Source of the DNA: Verrucomicrobiales bacterium
GTDB taxonomy: Bacteria > Verrucomicrobiota > Verrucomicrobiia > Verrucomicrobiales > DEV007
Reading direction: 5' to 3'
DNA length: 5,973 nucleotides
Assembly: GCA_023253615.1 (NCBI GenBank)
Contig: JALRFZ010000289.1
Span: 1 to 5,973 of the forward strand
In this document: in pieces, positions 1-5,973 of the stretch
Numbering within the stretch: position 1 is the stretch's first letter
Layout of the letters: each line of letters starts with the position of its first letter
Position numbers and translations under genes: made by a program
The notes under the pieces: generated by a model
What the model saw: the letters and a program-made list of their open reading frames with translations, nothing else
Databases searched by the model: none
Told to the model about the DNA's origin: nothing

Positions 1-649
1 GCAGCCGGCCCAGCCCTTCCCGGGCCAGAATCGCCCCCCGCCCGCTGCCGCAGGACTCCCCGTAGCCGCTCCAGCGGTAATCTTCGGGCGCTTTCACCAT
101 CCCCGCACGCACCGGATTGAGATCGATGTAGGCCGCCACCGTCAGCAGGGCGGACTCCGCGCCCTCCACCAGCACGCTCTTGAAGCGCCCCTGCCACAGC
201 GTGCCCTCGCGATCGAGGCGCTTGTTCATGTAGCGGGTCACCCGCAGCTTCAGCTCCTTCAAGAAGAGCGACAAATCGCCCCGCCGCCTTTCGTAGCGAT
301 CGAGGATTTCCTGGTGCCAGCGTCCGTCCCCCGCGAGGCGGGCGCGCTCCAGTTCCTGACGGACATCCTCGACGGTTTCCGCGTCATAGAGCAGCGGCAG
401 CACCTCCAGCAGCCCCACCTCATCGAGCGGAGCCAGAGTTCCTTTCTCCGGCACCTCCAGAAGGAGGTGGAAGTGGTTGGACATCAGGCAATAAGTCACG
501 ACCCGGACGCCCGTGAAGGACTCCTGGTTGCGAAGCATGCGACGAAAGACCTCCTTCTCCCGGTCCCCGAAGACCATCCTGCGGTCGACGACCCGGGACA
601 TGACATGATAAAAAGCCCGTCCTTCACCCAGCAATCTCGCCATTCTCAT
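1..649 (-). CDS. REP-associated tyrosine transposase (RAYT, Y1/HUH superfamily), C-terminus cut by window edge
   Basis: Seen: an open frame runs from the ATG at 649 to the left edge, giving 216 residues without a stop. It has the Y1-transposase core: an N-terminal strand FYHVMSRVVDRR (13-24), the metal-binding HUH motif in MSNHFHLLLEV (H59, H61), then LWQGRFKSVLVE (151-162) and YIDLNPVRAGMV (174-185), where Y174 is the likely nucleophile. Known: this family makes single-strand DNA cuts at REP palindromes through a 5'-phosphotyrosine link, usually as single-copy, non-mobile genes. The stretch between the HUH motif and the tyrosine is about 113 residues. I recall roughly 60 in compact relatives, so an insert of about 50 residues (70-125) is likely. 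The start at 649 is preferred over the in-frame ATG at 643 because the related gene at 5898 begins with the same MR-x-ARLLG. No clear Shine-Dalgarno sequence is visible. Two REP-like hairpins lie 104-157 bp upstream. Confidence 0.93.
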   Translation of the reverse strand, partial: MRMARLLGEGRAFYHVMSRVVDRRMVFGDREKEVFRRMLRNQESFTGVRVVTYCLMSNHFHLLLEVPEKGTLAPLDEVGLLEVLPLLYDAETVEDVRQELERARLAGDGRWHQEILDRYERRRGDLSLFLKELKLRVTRYMNKRLDREGTLWQGRFKSVLVEGAESALLTVAAYIDLNPVRAGMVKAPEDYRWSGYGESCGSGRGAILAREGLGRL

Positions 650-862
650 GATAAAACACAATCGTTCAAGGAAATGCCCGCAACAAAAACCGATCCAAAG
701 ATCCCGGAAAACCCTCGATACCCCATGATCGGAAGATCGCAAGCATAGGAATGCGGTGGACCTGTCCCACAATATGTTCGCGGTGGACGTGTCCTACAAG
801 ATGTTTTCGCATTCAGGCGGGATACTTCCCTTTGCGGAAATCGCGACGTTTCCTTGAAAGGA
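650..862. other. Intergenic region between the DUF1501 gene and the left RAYT
   Basis: This 213-bp stretch lies downstream of the DUF1501 stop and upstream of the left RAYT start; both genes read leftward. The part next to the RAYT (about 650-700) is richer in A and T than the genes and could hold its promoter, but I find no convincing -35/-10 pair. The middle holds the tandem hairpin units at 753-806. No gene is supported here: the short open frames crossing it are reverse or shifted frames of the neighbouring genes. Confidence 0.7.
753..806 (-). repeat. Two tandem 27-bp REP-like hairpin units
   Basis: Seen: units 753-779 and 780-806 are adjacent direct repeats, 23 of 27 positions identical. 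On the plus strand each reads GTGGAC, two bases, GTCC, one pyrimidine, AC (756-770 and 783-797), so GTGGAC pairs with GTCC-AC around one bulged base. On the minus strand, the coding strand of the nearby RAYT, each hairpin begins GTAG or GTGG. The four differences fall in the apex (762/789), the bulge (768/795) and the linker (773/800, 779/806); none falls in a paired arm. Known: RAYTs act on short imperfect palindromes preceded by a conserved tetranucleotide such as GTAG, often found beside the RAYT gene in pairs. Inference: these are cognate REP elements of the left RAYT. Decayed sequence from another repeat family is the alternative. Confidence 0.55.
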
Positions 863-2269
863 TCAGGCGAGGATTCCTTTTTCGACTTTTCCGTGAACGT
901 CTGTGAGACGGTAATCCCTCCCTTGGAATCGATAGGTGAGGCGCTCGTGGTCGAGACCCAGTTGATGAAGGATGGTCGCATTGAGATCGTGGACATGCAC
1001 GGGATCTCTCGTGATGTTGTAACAGAATTCATCGGTCTCGCCGTACTGGAGACCCGCCCGTATCCCTCCTCCGGCCATCCACATGGTGAAACAACGCCCA
1101 TGGTGGTCGCGCCCATGGTTGGTCGGCTCGAGCTTGCCCTGTGAGTACGTGGTGCGCCCGAACTCCCCTCCCCAGATCACGAGTGTATCTTCGAGGAGCC
1201 CCCGCTGCTTCAAATCCCGGACCAACGCCGCGGCGGGTTGATCGACGTCGCCACATTGGAGACGAAGATCGCTTGGCAAATTGTAGTGCTGATCCCATCC
1301 CCGATGATAAAGCTGGATGAATCTCACCCCGCGCTCCGCCATGCGCCGGGCGAGGAGGCAATTCGCGGCGAAACTCCCCGGCTCGCGGGATCGCGGTCCG
1401 TAGGCGTTGAATGTGGCCTCGCTCTCGCCGCGGAAATCAATCAAGTCCGGTACCGACGCCTGCATGCGGAACGCCATTTCGTATTGGGCGATGCGGGTGG
1501 ATGTCTCGGGATCGCGCCTTTCCTCGAAACGGCCCTGGTTCAGAGCGCCGAGTACGTCAAGCTGGTCACGTCGCGTCTCCCGGTCGATTCCGGGAGGATT
1601 GGAAAGAAACAATACCGGATCCCCGCCGGTGCGAAGGGAGACCCCCTGATGATTCGATGGCAGGAATCCCGAGCCCCAGAGCCGGGCATACAAGGGGTCG
1701 GCCGGACGCGCCGCACTGCCGCGGGAGACCATCACCACAAAGGCGGGAAGATCACGACTTTCACATCCGAGTCCGTAACTCAGCCACGAACCGAAACTCG
1801 GACGACCGGGTTGCTGGTGTCCGGTCTGCAGGTAGGTGACGGCGGGATCGTGGTTGATCGCCTCGGTGTGCATCGAGCGGATGACGCAGAGCTCGTCGAT
1901 GATCCTGGCGGTATGCGGGAGCAATTCGCTCACCCATGCGCCGCTGCGGCCATGGCGGGCGAAGACGAAGCGCGAGGCGGCGACGGGCAGTCCCGCCTGA
2001 CCGCTCGTCATGCCGGTGAGGCGTTGCCCGCCCCGGACGGAGTCGGGCAGCTCCCTGCCATGATGTTTTTCGAGCTCCGGCTTGTGATCGAATAGATCGA
2101 GCTGGGAGGGCCCTCCGTGCATGAAAAGATAAATGACCCGCTTCGCCTTCGGCGCGAAGTGGCCCGCCCCCGCGTCGCCACGCCCGAGAGCGGCGAGCGC
2201 CATGCCTCCGAGACCGAGACCGAGACCGGTGGTGTGGAGAAAATGTCGGCGTCCGGGGAGGTCGTTCAT
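863..2269 (-). CDS. DUF1501 family protein (alkaline phosphatase/sulfatase-like fold), Tat-exported
   Basis: Seen: 468 residues from the ATG at 2269 to the TGA at 863. The N-terminus has a twin-arginine leader ([16 protein letters not shown], 7-22, then an Ala/Leu stretch), so export by Tat in a folded, probably metal-loaded form is likely. Family motifs are [14 protein letters not shown] (51-64), HTEAINHDP (134-142), HRGWDQHYN (322-330), WGGEFGRT (366-373) and [18 protein letters not shown] (386-403). The Asp and His residues in these resemble metal ligands of the alkaline-phosphatase superfamily. The length is normal and both ends are intact. A longer frame opens at 2323, but its 18 extra residues have no leader character, and the start at 2269 overlaps the upstream stop as ATGA. 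Known: DUF1501 genes very often follow planctomycete-type cytochrome genes; their reaction has not been established to my knowledge. A hydrolase acting on sulfate or phosphate esters is an inference from the fold. Confidence 0.93.
   Translation of the reverse strand: MNDLPGRRHFLHTTGLGLGLGGMALAALGRGDAGAGHFAPKAKRVIYLFMHGGPSQLDLFDHKPELEKHHGRELPDSVRGGQRLTGMTSGQAGLPVAASRFVFARHGRSGAWVSELLPHTARIIDELCVIRSMHTEAINHDPAVTYLQTGHQQPGRPSFGSWLSYGLGCESRDLPAFVVMVSRGSAARPADPLYARLWGSGFLPSNHQGVSLRTGGDPVLFLSNPPGIDRETRRDQLDVLGALNQGRFEERRDPETSTRIAQYEMAFRMQASVPDLIDFRGESEATFNAYGPRSREPGSFAANCLLARRMAERGVRFIQLYHRGWDQHYNLPSDLRLQCGDVDQPAAALVRDLKQRGLLEDTLVIWGGEFGRTTYSQGKLEPTNHGRDHHGRCFTMWMAGGGIRAGLQYGETDEFCYNITRDPVHVHDLNATILHQLGLDHERLTYRFQGRDYRLTDVHGKVEKGILA
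2266..2269 (-). promoter_or_regulatory. ATGA stop/start overlap (translational coupling)
   Basis: The cytochrome gene ends with TGA at 2268-2266 and the DUF1501 gene starts with ATG at 2269-2267, sharing four bases. No strong Shine-Dalgarno sequence precedes this ATG on the minus strand, so re-initiation by ribosomes finishing the upstream gene is the likely mode of translation. This supports co-transcription and matched output of the two proteins. Confidence 0.8.
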
Positions 2270-5200
2270 GGTTTTGTCAGGGTCTCGTCGAGGTTCAGCA
2301 CGACCTGGGCCACGACCGTCCACGCGGCGAGTTCCGCATCTTCGATGCGTCCATCGCGTGGCGCGGCACCTGTCGAGAGGAGGCCGGCCACCCCTTCCTC
2401 GTCGTCCGCGAACCGCCCGATCTGCCGCGAGAGGAGCCCGTGCAAAGCGGCGATCTCTTCCGGGGTCGCCTCCCGGACGAGGACGCGGCGCCAGAGATCC
2501 TGCAAGCGCCGCGGGGTGCTGCCGGGAGATTGCAGGATCTTTTCCGCGAGCTTGCGGGCGGCCTCGACATGGGTTTCGTCATTCAGCAACTGCAGCGCCT
2601 GCATCGGCGTGCTGGTGCGACCTCGCCGGATCGTGCACTTTTCGCGGGTCGGCCCGTCGAAATTCAACATCGAAGGCGGCGGTGCCTGCCGCTTCAGATA
2701 GGTGTAAAGGCTGCGCCGCCACAAGCCCGGGCCTTCATCGACGTCGTAACTCTCTTCGGCGTTGTAGGAAACCGCCTCCCACAATCCCGGAGGCTGGTAG
2801 GGCTTCACGCTCGGCCCGCCGATTTCCGGGACCAGCAAACCGGACACGGAGAGCGCCTGATCGCGCAACATCTCGGCGGTGAGCCTTACCGAGGGCCCTC
2901 GTCCGATGAGCCGGTTCGCGGGATCGCGGATCCCCTCCCCTGTTTTCACGAATGCGGCATCCTGGCGGTAGGTGCGCGACATCACGATTTCCTTCAGCAG
3001 CACTTTCACATCCCAGCCGCCGCCGCGGAAGCGATGGGCGAGAAAGTCGAGCAATTCGGGATGGGTCGGAGCTTCGCCCTGCGATCCAAAATCCTCGGGC
3101 GTGCGCACGAGCCCCTCGCCGAAGCAGTGGGCCCAGAGCCGGTTCACCGCGACGCGGGCGGTGAGCGGGTGATCCATCGAGACGAGCCATCGCGCGAGCC
3201 CGAGCCGGTTCAAGGGCGCGTCGCGAGGCCAAGGCGCTATGGCCGCGGGCACGTGCGGCTTCACTTCCTCGCGGGGCTGGTCGTAGACGCCGCGATCGAG
3301 CACGAAAGTGGCGCGGGGGTTTTTGCCTTCCTCCATCACGAGCACGGTGGGGATGGCGTCGCGGATCCGCTTTTCCCCGGCGACGGCTTCGCGGACCCGC
3401 TCGCGCGCCTCGCGCTCCGGGGCTTTGCCGAAACGATCGAGGTATTCATCGAGGAGAATGTCCCGCTCGCGGGCACCGCGATTCCCGGACGGAGTCGCGA
3501 TGATGCCGCGGAGCCTTTCATCCCGCCCCCAGTCGCGCACGACTTCTCCGCCGATGACTCCGGGGATGAGGCGGAGCTCGTCGAGCAGGCCGTAGTAACC
3601 CAGCCCGGGATCCCGGCGACCGATCCGGAGGGGCTCGCGATTCACGAGGGTGCCGCCGAGATGATCCCGGCGGATTTCGACTCCCGCGGGGATGCCGTCG
3701 ATGGCGACCCGCAATCCGGCGGCGCGCCGCGATCCATCATAGGAGACGACGAGATGATGCCAGTCGCCCGATCGCATCACTTCTCCGGTGATGACCTCGA
3801 TGGCGCTGTCGCTCCAGCGGTGGACGAGGTTCACCTGCACGCGGTTTTTCTGGAGAATGATTTCAAATCCCCGCCGATCGCCATCGGGTTCGATCTTCGA
3901 GAGCGGACAGCCGAGCGATCCCTGCGGCTTCACCCACATCCCGACCGTCCAGGCCCCGTCGGGATCGAAGCCTTGCGATCCGTGCTCGAGATGTCCGGTG
4001 GCATCGAAGTCCCCCGCCGCGCCCTGCACCCCCGGCTGCAATTGTGGGCGGTTTCCCACGACGCCATTATCGTCCGCCGGAGCGCCCTCGAAGCCCTCGT
4101 AGACGACGGTGTTTCCGGGCGGCGGCATGAGATCTCCGGACACCTCTTTTTCCCATCGCTCCACGTCGCCGGCGACGGCCTGCCGGATCATCGCGAAGGC
4201 TTCGGCGGCCTTCTTGCTCTCCCCGACGGCGCGGACCAGGGCGGCTTCCTGCCCGGGCGTAGGCACCTCCAGGAGCGGAGGCGGATTGTCTGCGGTGATG
4301 AGCCCCTGCTCGGGCACGTTGTTGAAGAAAGCGAAAAGCCCGTAGAATTCGCGCTGCGAGATCGGGTCGTATTTATGATCGTGGCACTGCGCGCAGCCGG
4401 CGGTGAGCCCGGTCCACGTTGCCATGGTCGTGTCGACCCGGTCCACGACATACTCGACGCGGAATTCCTCGTCGATGCTGCCGCTCTCGTTGTTGGCCAT
4501 GTGATTGCGGTTGAACCCGGTCGCGACGCGTTGCGAAACATTCGCATCCGGGAGGAGATCGCCGGCCAGTTGCTCGATGGTGAAGCGGTCGAAGGGCATG
4601 TTGCCGTTCAACGCGTCGATCACCCAATCCCGCCAGAGCCACATCTGCCTGGGTTTGTCTCCGAAATAGCCGTTGGTATCGGCGTAGCGGGCGGCATCGA
4701 GCCAGGCCACGGCGAGGTGCTCGCCGAAATGCGGCGAGGCGAGGAGGCGATCGACGAGCTTCTCATAAGCCTCGCCGGAAGTGTCGGAGAGAAAGGCCGC
4801 CGCCTCTTCCGGGGTCGGCGGCAGACCCGTGAGATCCAAGGTGACCCTCCGCAGCAGCGTCGCCCGGTCCGCGTCGGGCGCGGGCGCGAGCGATTCCGAC
4901 TCGAGCCGCGCGAGCACGAAGCGATCGATGCCGCCGAGCGGCCAATCCTCCGCTTTCACCCCGGGTAGGGCCGGCATCGCGATGGGGACGAAAGACCAAT
5001 GGCGTTCGTAGGCCGCGCCCGAACCGATCCACCGGGCCAGGATCTCCTTTTGCTCGTCCGTCAGTTTCTTGTGCGACGCCGCCGGAGGCATGATTTCGTC
5101 CGCGTCCCCGCTCAGGATCCTCGCGAGGAGTTCCGATTCCGCGACCACTCCGGGCACGACCGCCCGACGGCCACCGAGATCCTCCGTGGCGCCTTCGAAG

Positions 5201-5361
5201 GTATCGAGCCGCAGCCCCGCCTTCCGACTGCCGGGGTCCGCGCCGTGGCAGGGGAAGCAATTCTCCGAGAGGATGGGACGCACATCGCGGTTGAAGGACA
5301 CGACCTCTTCAGCTCCGGCCGTCCAAGGCAGGATAAAAAGGATCATGGAAAAACGCATCAT
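2266..5361 (-). CDS. Planctomycete-type cytochrome c protein, PSCyt1-DUF1549-LamG-DUF1553
   Basis: Seen: 1031 residues, complete. A short signal peptide ([17 protein letters not shown], likely cut near A17/E18) points to export. The PSCyt1 domain (about 22-115) has the heme motif CFPCHG (C35, C38, H39) and a later MPP (M91) that could supply the sixth ligand. DUF1549 (about 143-350) has [24 protein letters not shown] and [19 protein letters not shown] motifs and a second Cxx[13 protein letters not shown] (C323-H327). A LamG/concanavalin-like insert follows (about 418-610: [32 protein letters not shown]), then DUF1553 (about 715-985: [34 protein letters not shown]). Known: this architecture is largely confined to Planctomycetota, Verrucomicrobiota and relatives, and its biochemical role is unproven. 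Inference: a periplasmic redox protein whose LamG part may bind glycan. It is first in an operon with the DUF1501 gene. The start at 5361 (MM, alternative 5358) lacks a strong Shine-Dalgarno sequence. Confidence 0.95.
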   Translation of the reverse strand: MMRFSMILFILPWTAGAEEVVSFNRDVRPILSENCFPCHGADPGSRKAGLRLDTFEGATEDLGGRRAVVPGVVAESELLARILSGDADEIMPPAASHKKLTDEQKEILARWIGSGAAYERHWSFVPIAMPALPGVKAEDWPLGGIDRFVLARLESESLAPAPDADRATLLRRVTLDLTGLPPTPEEAAAFLSDTSGEAYEKLVDRLLASPHFGEHLAVAWLDAARYADTNGYFGDKPRQMWLWRDWVIDALNGNMPFDRFTIEQLAGDLLPDANVSQRVATGFNRNHMANNESGSIDEEFRVEYVVDRVDTTMATWTGLTAGCAQCHDHKYDPISQREFYGLFAFFNNVPEQGLITADNPPPLLEVPTPGQEAALVRAVGESKKAAEAFAMIRQAVAGDVERWEKEVSGDLMPPPGNTVVYEGFEGAPADDNGVVGNRPQLQPGVQGAAGDFDATGHLEHGSQGFDPDGAWTVGMWVKPQGSLGCPLSKIEPDGDRRGFEIILQKNRVQVNLVHRWSDSAIEVITGEVMRSGDWHHLVVSYDGSRRAAGLRVAIDGIPAGVEIRRDHLGGTLVNREPLRIGRRDPGLGYYGLLDELRLIPGVIGGEVVRDWGRDERLRGIIATPSGNRGARERDILLDEYLDRFGKAPEREARERVREAVAGEKRIRDAIPTVLVMEEGKNPRATFVLDRGVYDQPREEVKPHVPAAIAPWPRDAPLNRLGLARWLVSMDHPLTARVAVNRLWAHCFGEGLVRTPEDFGSQGEAPTHPELLDFLAHRFRGGGWDVKVLLKEIVMSRTYRQDAAFVKTGEGIRDPANRLIGRGPSVRLTAEMLRDQALSVSGLLVPEIGGPSVKPYQPPGLWEAVSYNAEESYDVDEGPGLWRRSLYTYLKRQAPPPSMLNFDGPTREKCTIRRGRTSTPMQALQLLNDETHVEAARKLAEKILQSPGSTPRRLQDLWRRVLVREATPEEIAALHGLLSRQIGRFADDEEGVAGLLSTGAAPRDGRIEDAELAAWTVVAQVVLNLDETLTKP

Positions 5362-5540
5362 GTCTCAACGGGCAACGAAGCACCGCGGTGGAAAGGCTAC
5401 CATCTCCCGATGACCGCGTATCTGGCGCACTCCGGCCACGCCGCCTGACGGAGAGGTGGCCCCGGCGGACGGAGCCGATGGCTTGATTGGATTTGAGGAT
5501 TGAGAGTTGGGCCGTTCTCGGCAGATTTCGACCGAGAACC
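5362..5540. other. Divergent intergenic region between the cytochrome operon and the OrfA remnant
   Basis: This 179-bp region must carry the promoter of the leftward operon, and it carries the leader of the rightward IS3 remnant. I find no convincing sigma-70-like -35/-10 pair on the minus strand. On the plus strand there are two inverted repeats: 5458-5476 (7-bp arms with one mismatch, 5-base loop) and the perfect one at 5514-5539. A TG-initiated IS left end would fit near 5446, where TGACGGAGAGGTGGCCCC begins about 95 bp before the OrfA start, but the matching right end is lost, so this cannot be verified. Confidence 0.5.
5514..5539 (+). promoter_or_regulatory. Perfect 8-bp hairpin covering the ribosome-binding region of the OrfA remnant
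   Basis: GTTCTCGG (5514-5521) pairs exactly with CCGAGAAC (5532-5539) around a 10-base loop. The 3' arm ends two bases before the ATG at 5541 and contains the only purine-rich stretch (CGAGAA) in a position to act as a weak Shine-Dalgarno sequence. Known: several insertion sequences use a leader hairpin to hide the transposase ribosome-binding site in read-through transcripts. That this hairpin does the same is an inference. It is not followed by a T run, so it is not a terminator. Confidence 0.5.
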
Positions 5541-5785
5541 ATGAAAAAGAAGAACCGAAGGAACTTCACCGCGGAGTTCAAGGCCCGGGTGGCCTTGGAG
5601 GCCGCGCGTGGAATCAAGACGATCAACGAAATCGCCGCCGAACACGATTTGCATCCCGTGCAGGTTGGTCAATGGAAGAAGGAGTTGCAGGAACGGGCCG
5701 CCGCCGTCTTCGAGCGAGGTGGTGCGGACAAGAAGGACGAGGAGGCCGCCGAGCGCGAGCGCGCCCGCCTTGCGGCGAGATTAAG
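5541..5785 (+). pseudogene. Truncated IS3-family transposase OrfA (5' part only)
   Basis: Seen: an ATG at 5541 begins a frame whose first ~80 residues match IS3-family OrfA. A basic start MKKKNRRNFTAEFKARVALE (1-20) is followed by the helix-turn-helix GIKTINEIAAEHDLHPVQVG (24-43) with QWKKELQERAAAVF (44-57), then a charged region with ERERARLAARL (71-81). In intact OrfA this leads into a leucine-zipper segment and an ending of the LDWLKKK type, then the -1 frameshift into OrfB. Here the sequence changes to RDGQTTLEDAPKC with no such features, so the match is lost near 5780-5787. No OrfB, frameshift site or right terminal repeat is present. The frame does not stop; it continues into the RAYT start at 5898. 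The end coordinate is approximate. The fragment may still make a DNA-binding stub, but it cannot transpose by itself. Confidence 0.85.
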
Positions 5786-5897
5786 GGACGGACAAACAAC
5801 GCTTGAAGACGCCCCGAAATGCCCGATCTTCCAACAAATCCACCCCCGTCGATCCCCCTGCGCCCGCGTCACCGTTAGCCAGTCACCCCGCCACTCC
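5786..5897 (+). other. Spacer between the OrfA remnant and the right RAYT
   Basis: This 112-base stretch is rich in C on the plus strand and poor in G runs after about 5825. It has no stop codon in the OrfA frame, no recognisable protein similarity and no Shine-Dalgarno sequence before 5898. It holds no copy of the hairpin units seen at 753-806. It is most likely the native leader of the right RAYT, joined to the IS3 fragment. Confidence 0.45.
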
Positions 5898-5973
5898 ATG
5901 CGCACCGCTCGCCTTCTCGGAACCGGACGATCCTTCTACCACGTGATGTCCCGCGTCGTGGACCGGCGCATGG
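5898..5973 (+). CDS. Second RAYT, N-terminal 25 residues only (cut by window edge)
   Basis: Seen: ATG at 5898 followed by MRTARLLGTGRSFYHV and then MSRVVDRRM, running off the window. Aligned to the left RAYT without gaps, 22 of the 25 residues are identical (differences at 3, 9 and 12), including the FYHVMSRVVDRR strand that opens the Y1 fold. The catalytic HUH and tyrosine motifs lie beyond the edge, so function is inferred from the match to the complete-looking left copy. It points rightward while the left copy points leftward, so the pair faces outward from the operon. The reading frame is continuous with the upstream OrfA remnant. Confidence 0.85.
   Translation, partial: MRTARLLGTGRSFYHVMSRVVDRRM

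Noticed and set aside
314..748. 144-codon open frame on the plus strand over the left RAYT
   Set aside because: The minus strand encodes clear HUH and YIDLNPVRAG motifs here, and the plus-strand product is unrecognisable.
753..806. Reading the 27-bp tandem units as a CRISPR array or coding repeat
   Set aside because: There are only two units, directly abutting with no unique spacers, and no gene frame or cas gene is nearby. A REP-like element fits better.
836..862. Possible terminator after the DUF1501 stop (GGAAA/TTTCC at 836-853 and TCCTT/AAGGA at 851-862)
   Set aside because: The stems are only 5 bp, one loop is just two bases, and no T run follows on the minus strand.
1238..2095. 285-codon open frame on the plus strand across the DUF1501 gene
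   Set aside because: It is antisense to a gene with intact family motifs; its translation has no family character, and the open frame is explained by GC-rich codon bias.
2440..4968. 842-codon open frame on the plus strand, antisense to the cytochrome gene
   Set aside because: It lies wholly inside the well-supported minus-strand gene, shows no recognisable domain and has the low-complexity Arg/Pro/Gly/Ala look of a GC-rich reverse-frame shadow.
5507..5806. 99-codon plus-strand open frame overlapping the OrfA remnant in another frame
   Set aside because: The frame starting at 5541 carries the IS3 helix-turn-helix; this one is a shifted-frame shadow ending in Arg-rich low complexity.

Overview
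The window looks like chromosomal DNA from a GC-rich member of the Planctomycetota-Verrucomicrobiota group. The paired families in the centre are a planctomycete-type cytochrome c protein (PSCyt1, DUF1549 and DUF1553 domains) and a DUF1501 protein, which are hallmarks of these phyla. The REP-associated tyrosine transposases (RAYTs) at both ends make me lean towards Verrucomicrobiota, but the sequence alone does not settle the phylum.

Layout, left to right. (1) At 1-649, minus strand, is a RAYT of the Y1/HUH superfamily, cut by the left edge (216 residues visible). (2) At 650-862 is an intergenic region with two tandem 27-bp units (753-806). Each contains a short imperfect palindrome, and they are candidate REP elements for that RAYT. 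(3) At 863-5361, minus strand, is a two-gene operon. A 1031-residue exported protein with two CxxCH motifs and a LamG-like insert comes first, and a 468-residue DUF1501 protein with a twin-arginine leader follows. They overlap by four bases (ATGA). (4) At 5362-5540 is an intergenic region with an 8-bp perfect hairpin ending two bases before the next start codon. (5) At 5541 to about 5785, plus strand, is the 5' part of an IS3-family OrfA, truncated. (6) From 5898 to the right edge, plus strand, is the start of a second RAYT, closely related in protein to the first. The OrfA remnant reads in frame into it with no stop codon.

How it fits together. The operon encodes two probably periplasmic proteins whose families habitually occur side by side in this group. 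The exact substrate is unknown; catabolism of complex, perhaps sulfated, polysaccharide is often suggested. The surrounding DNA is a mobile-element neighbourhood: two outward-facing RAYT genes, REP-like hairpins and a broken IS3. The most interesting points are the structure-preserving REP-like pair, the conservation of the two RAYT N-termini in protein despite very different codons, and the in-frame OrfA-RAYT chimera. I see no RNA gene, CRISPR array or convincing terminator.
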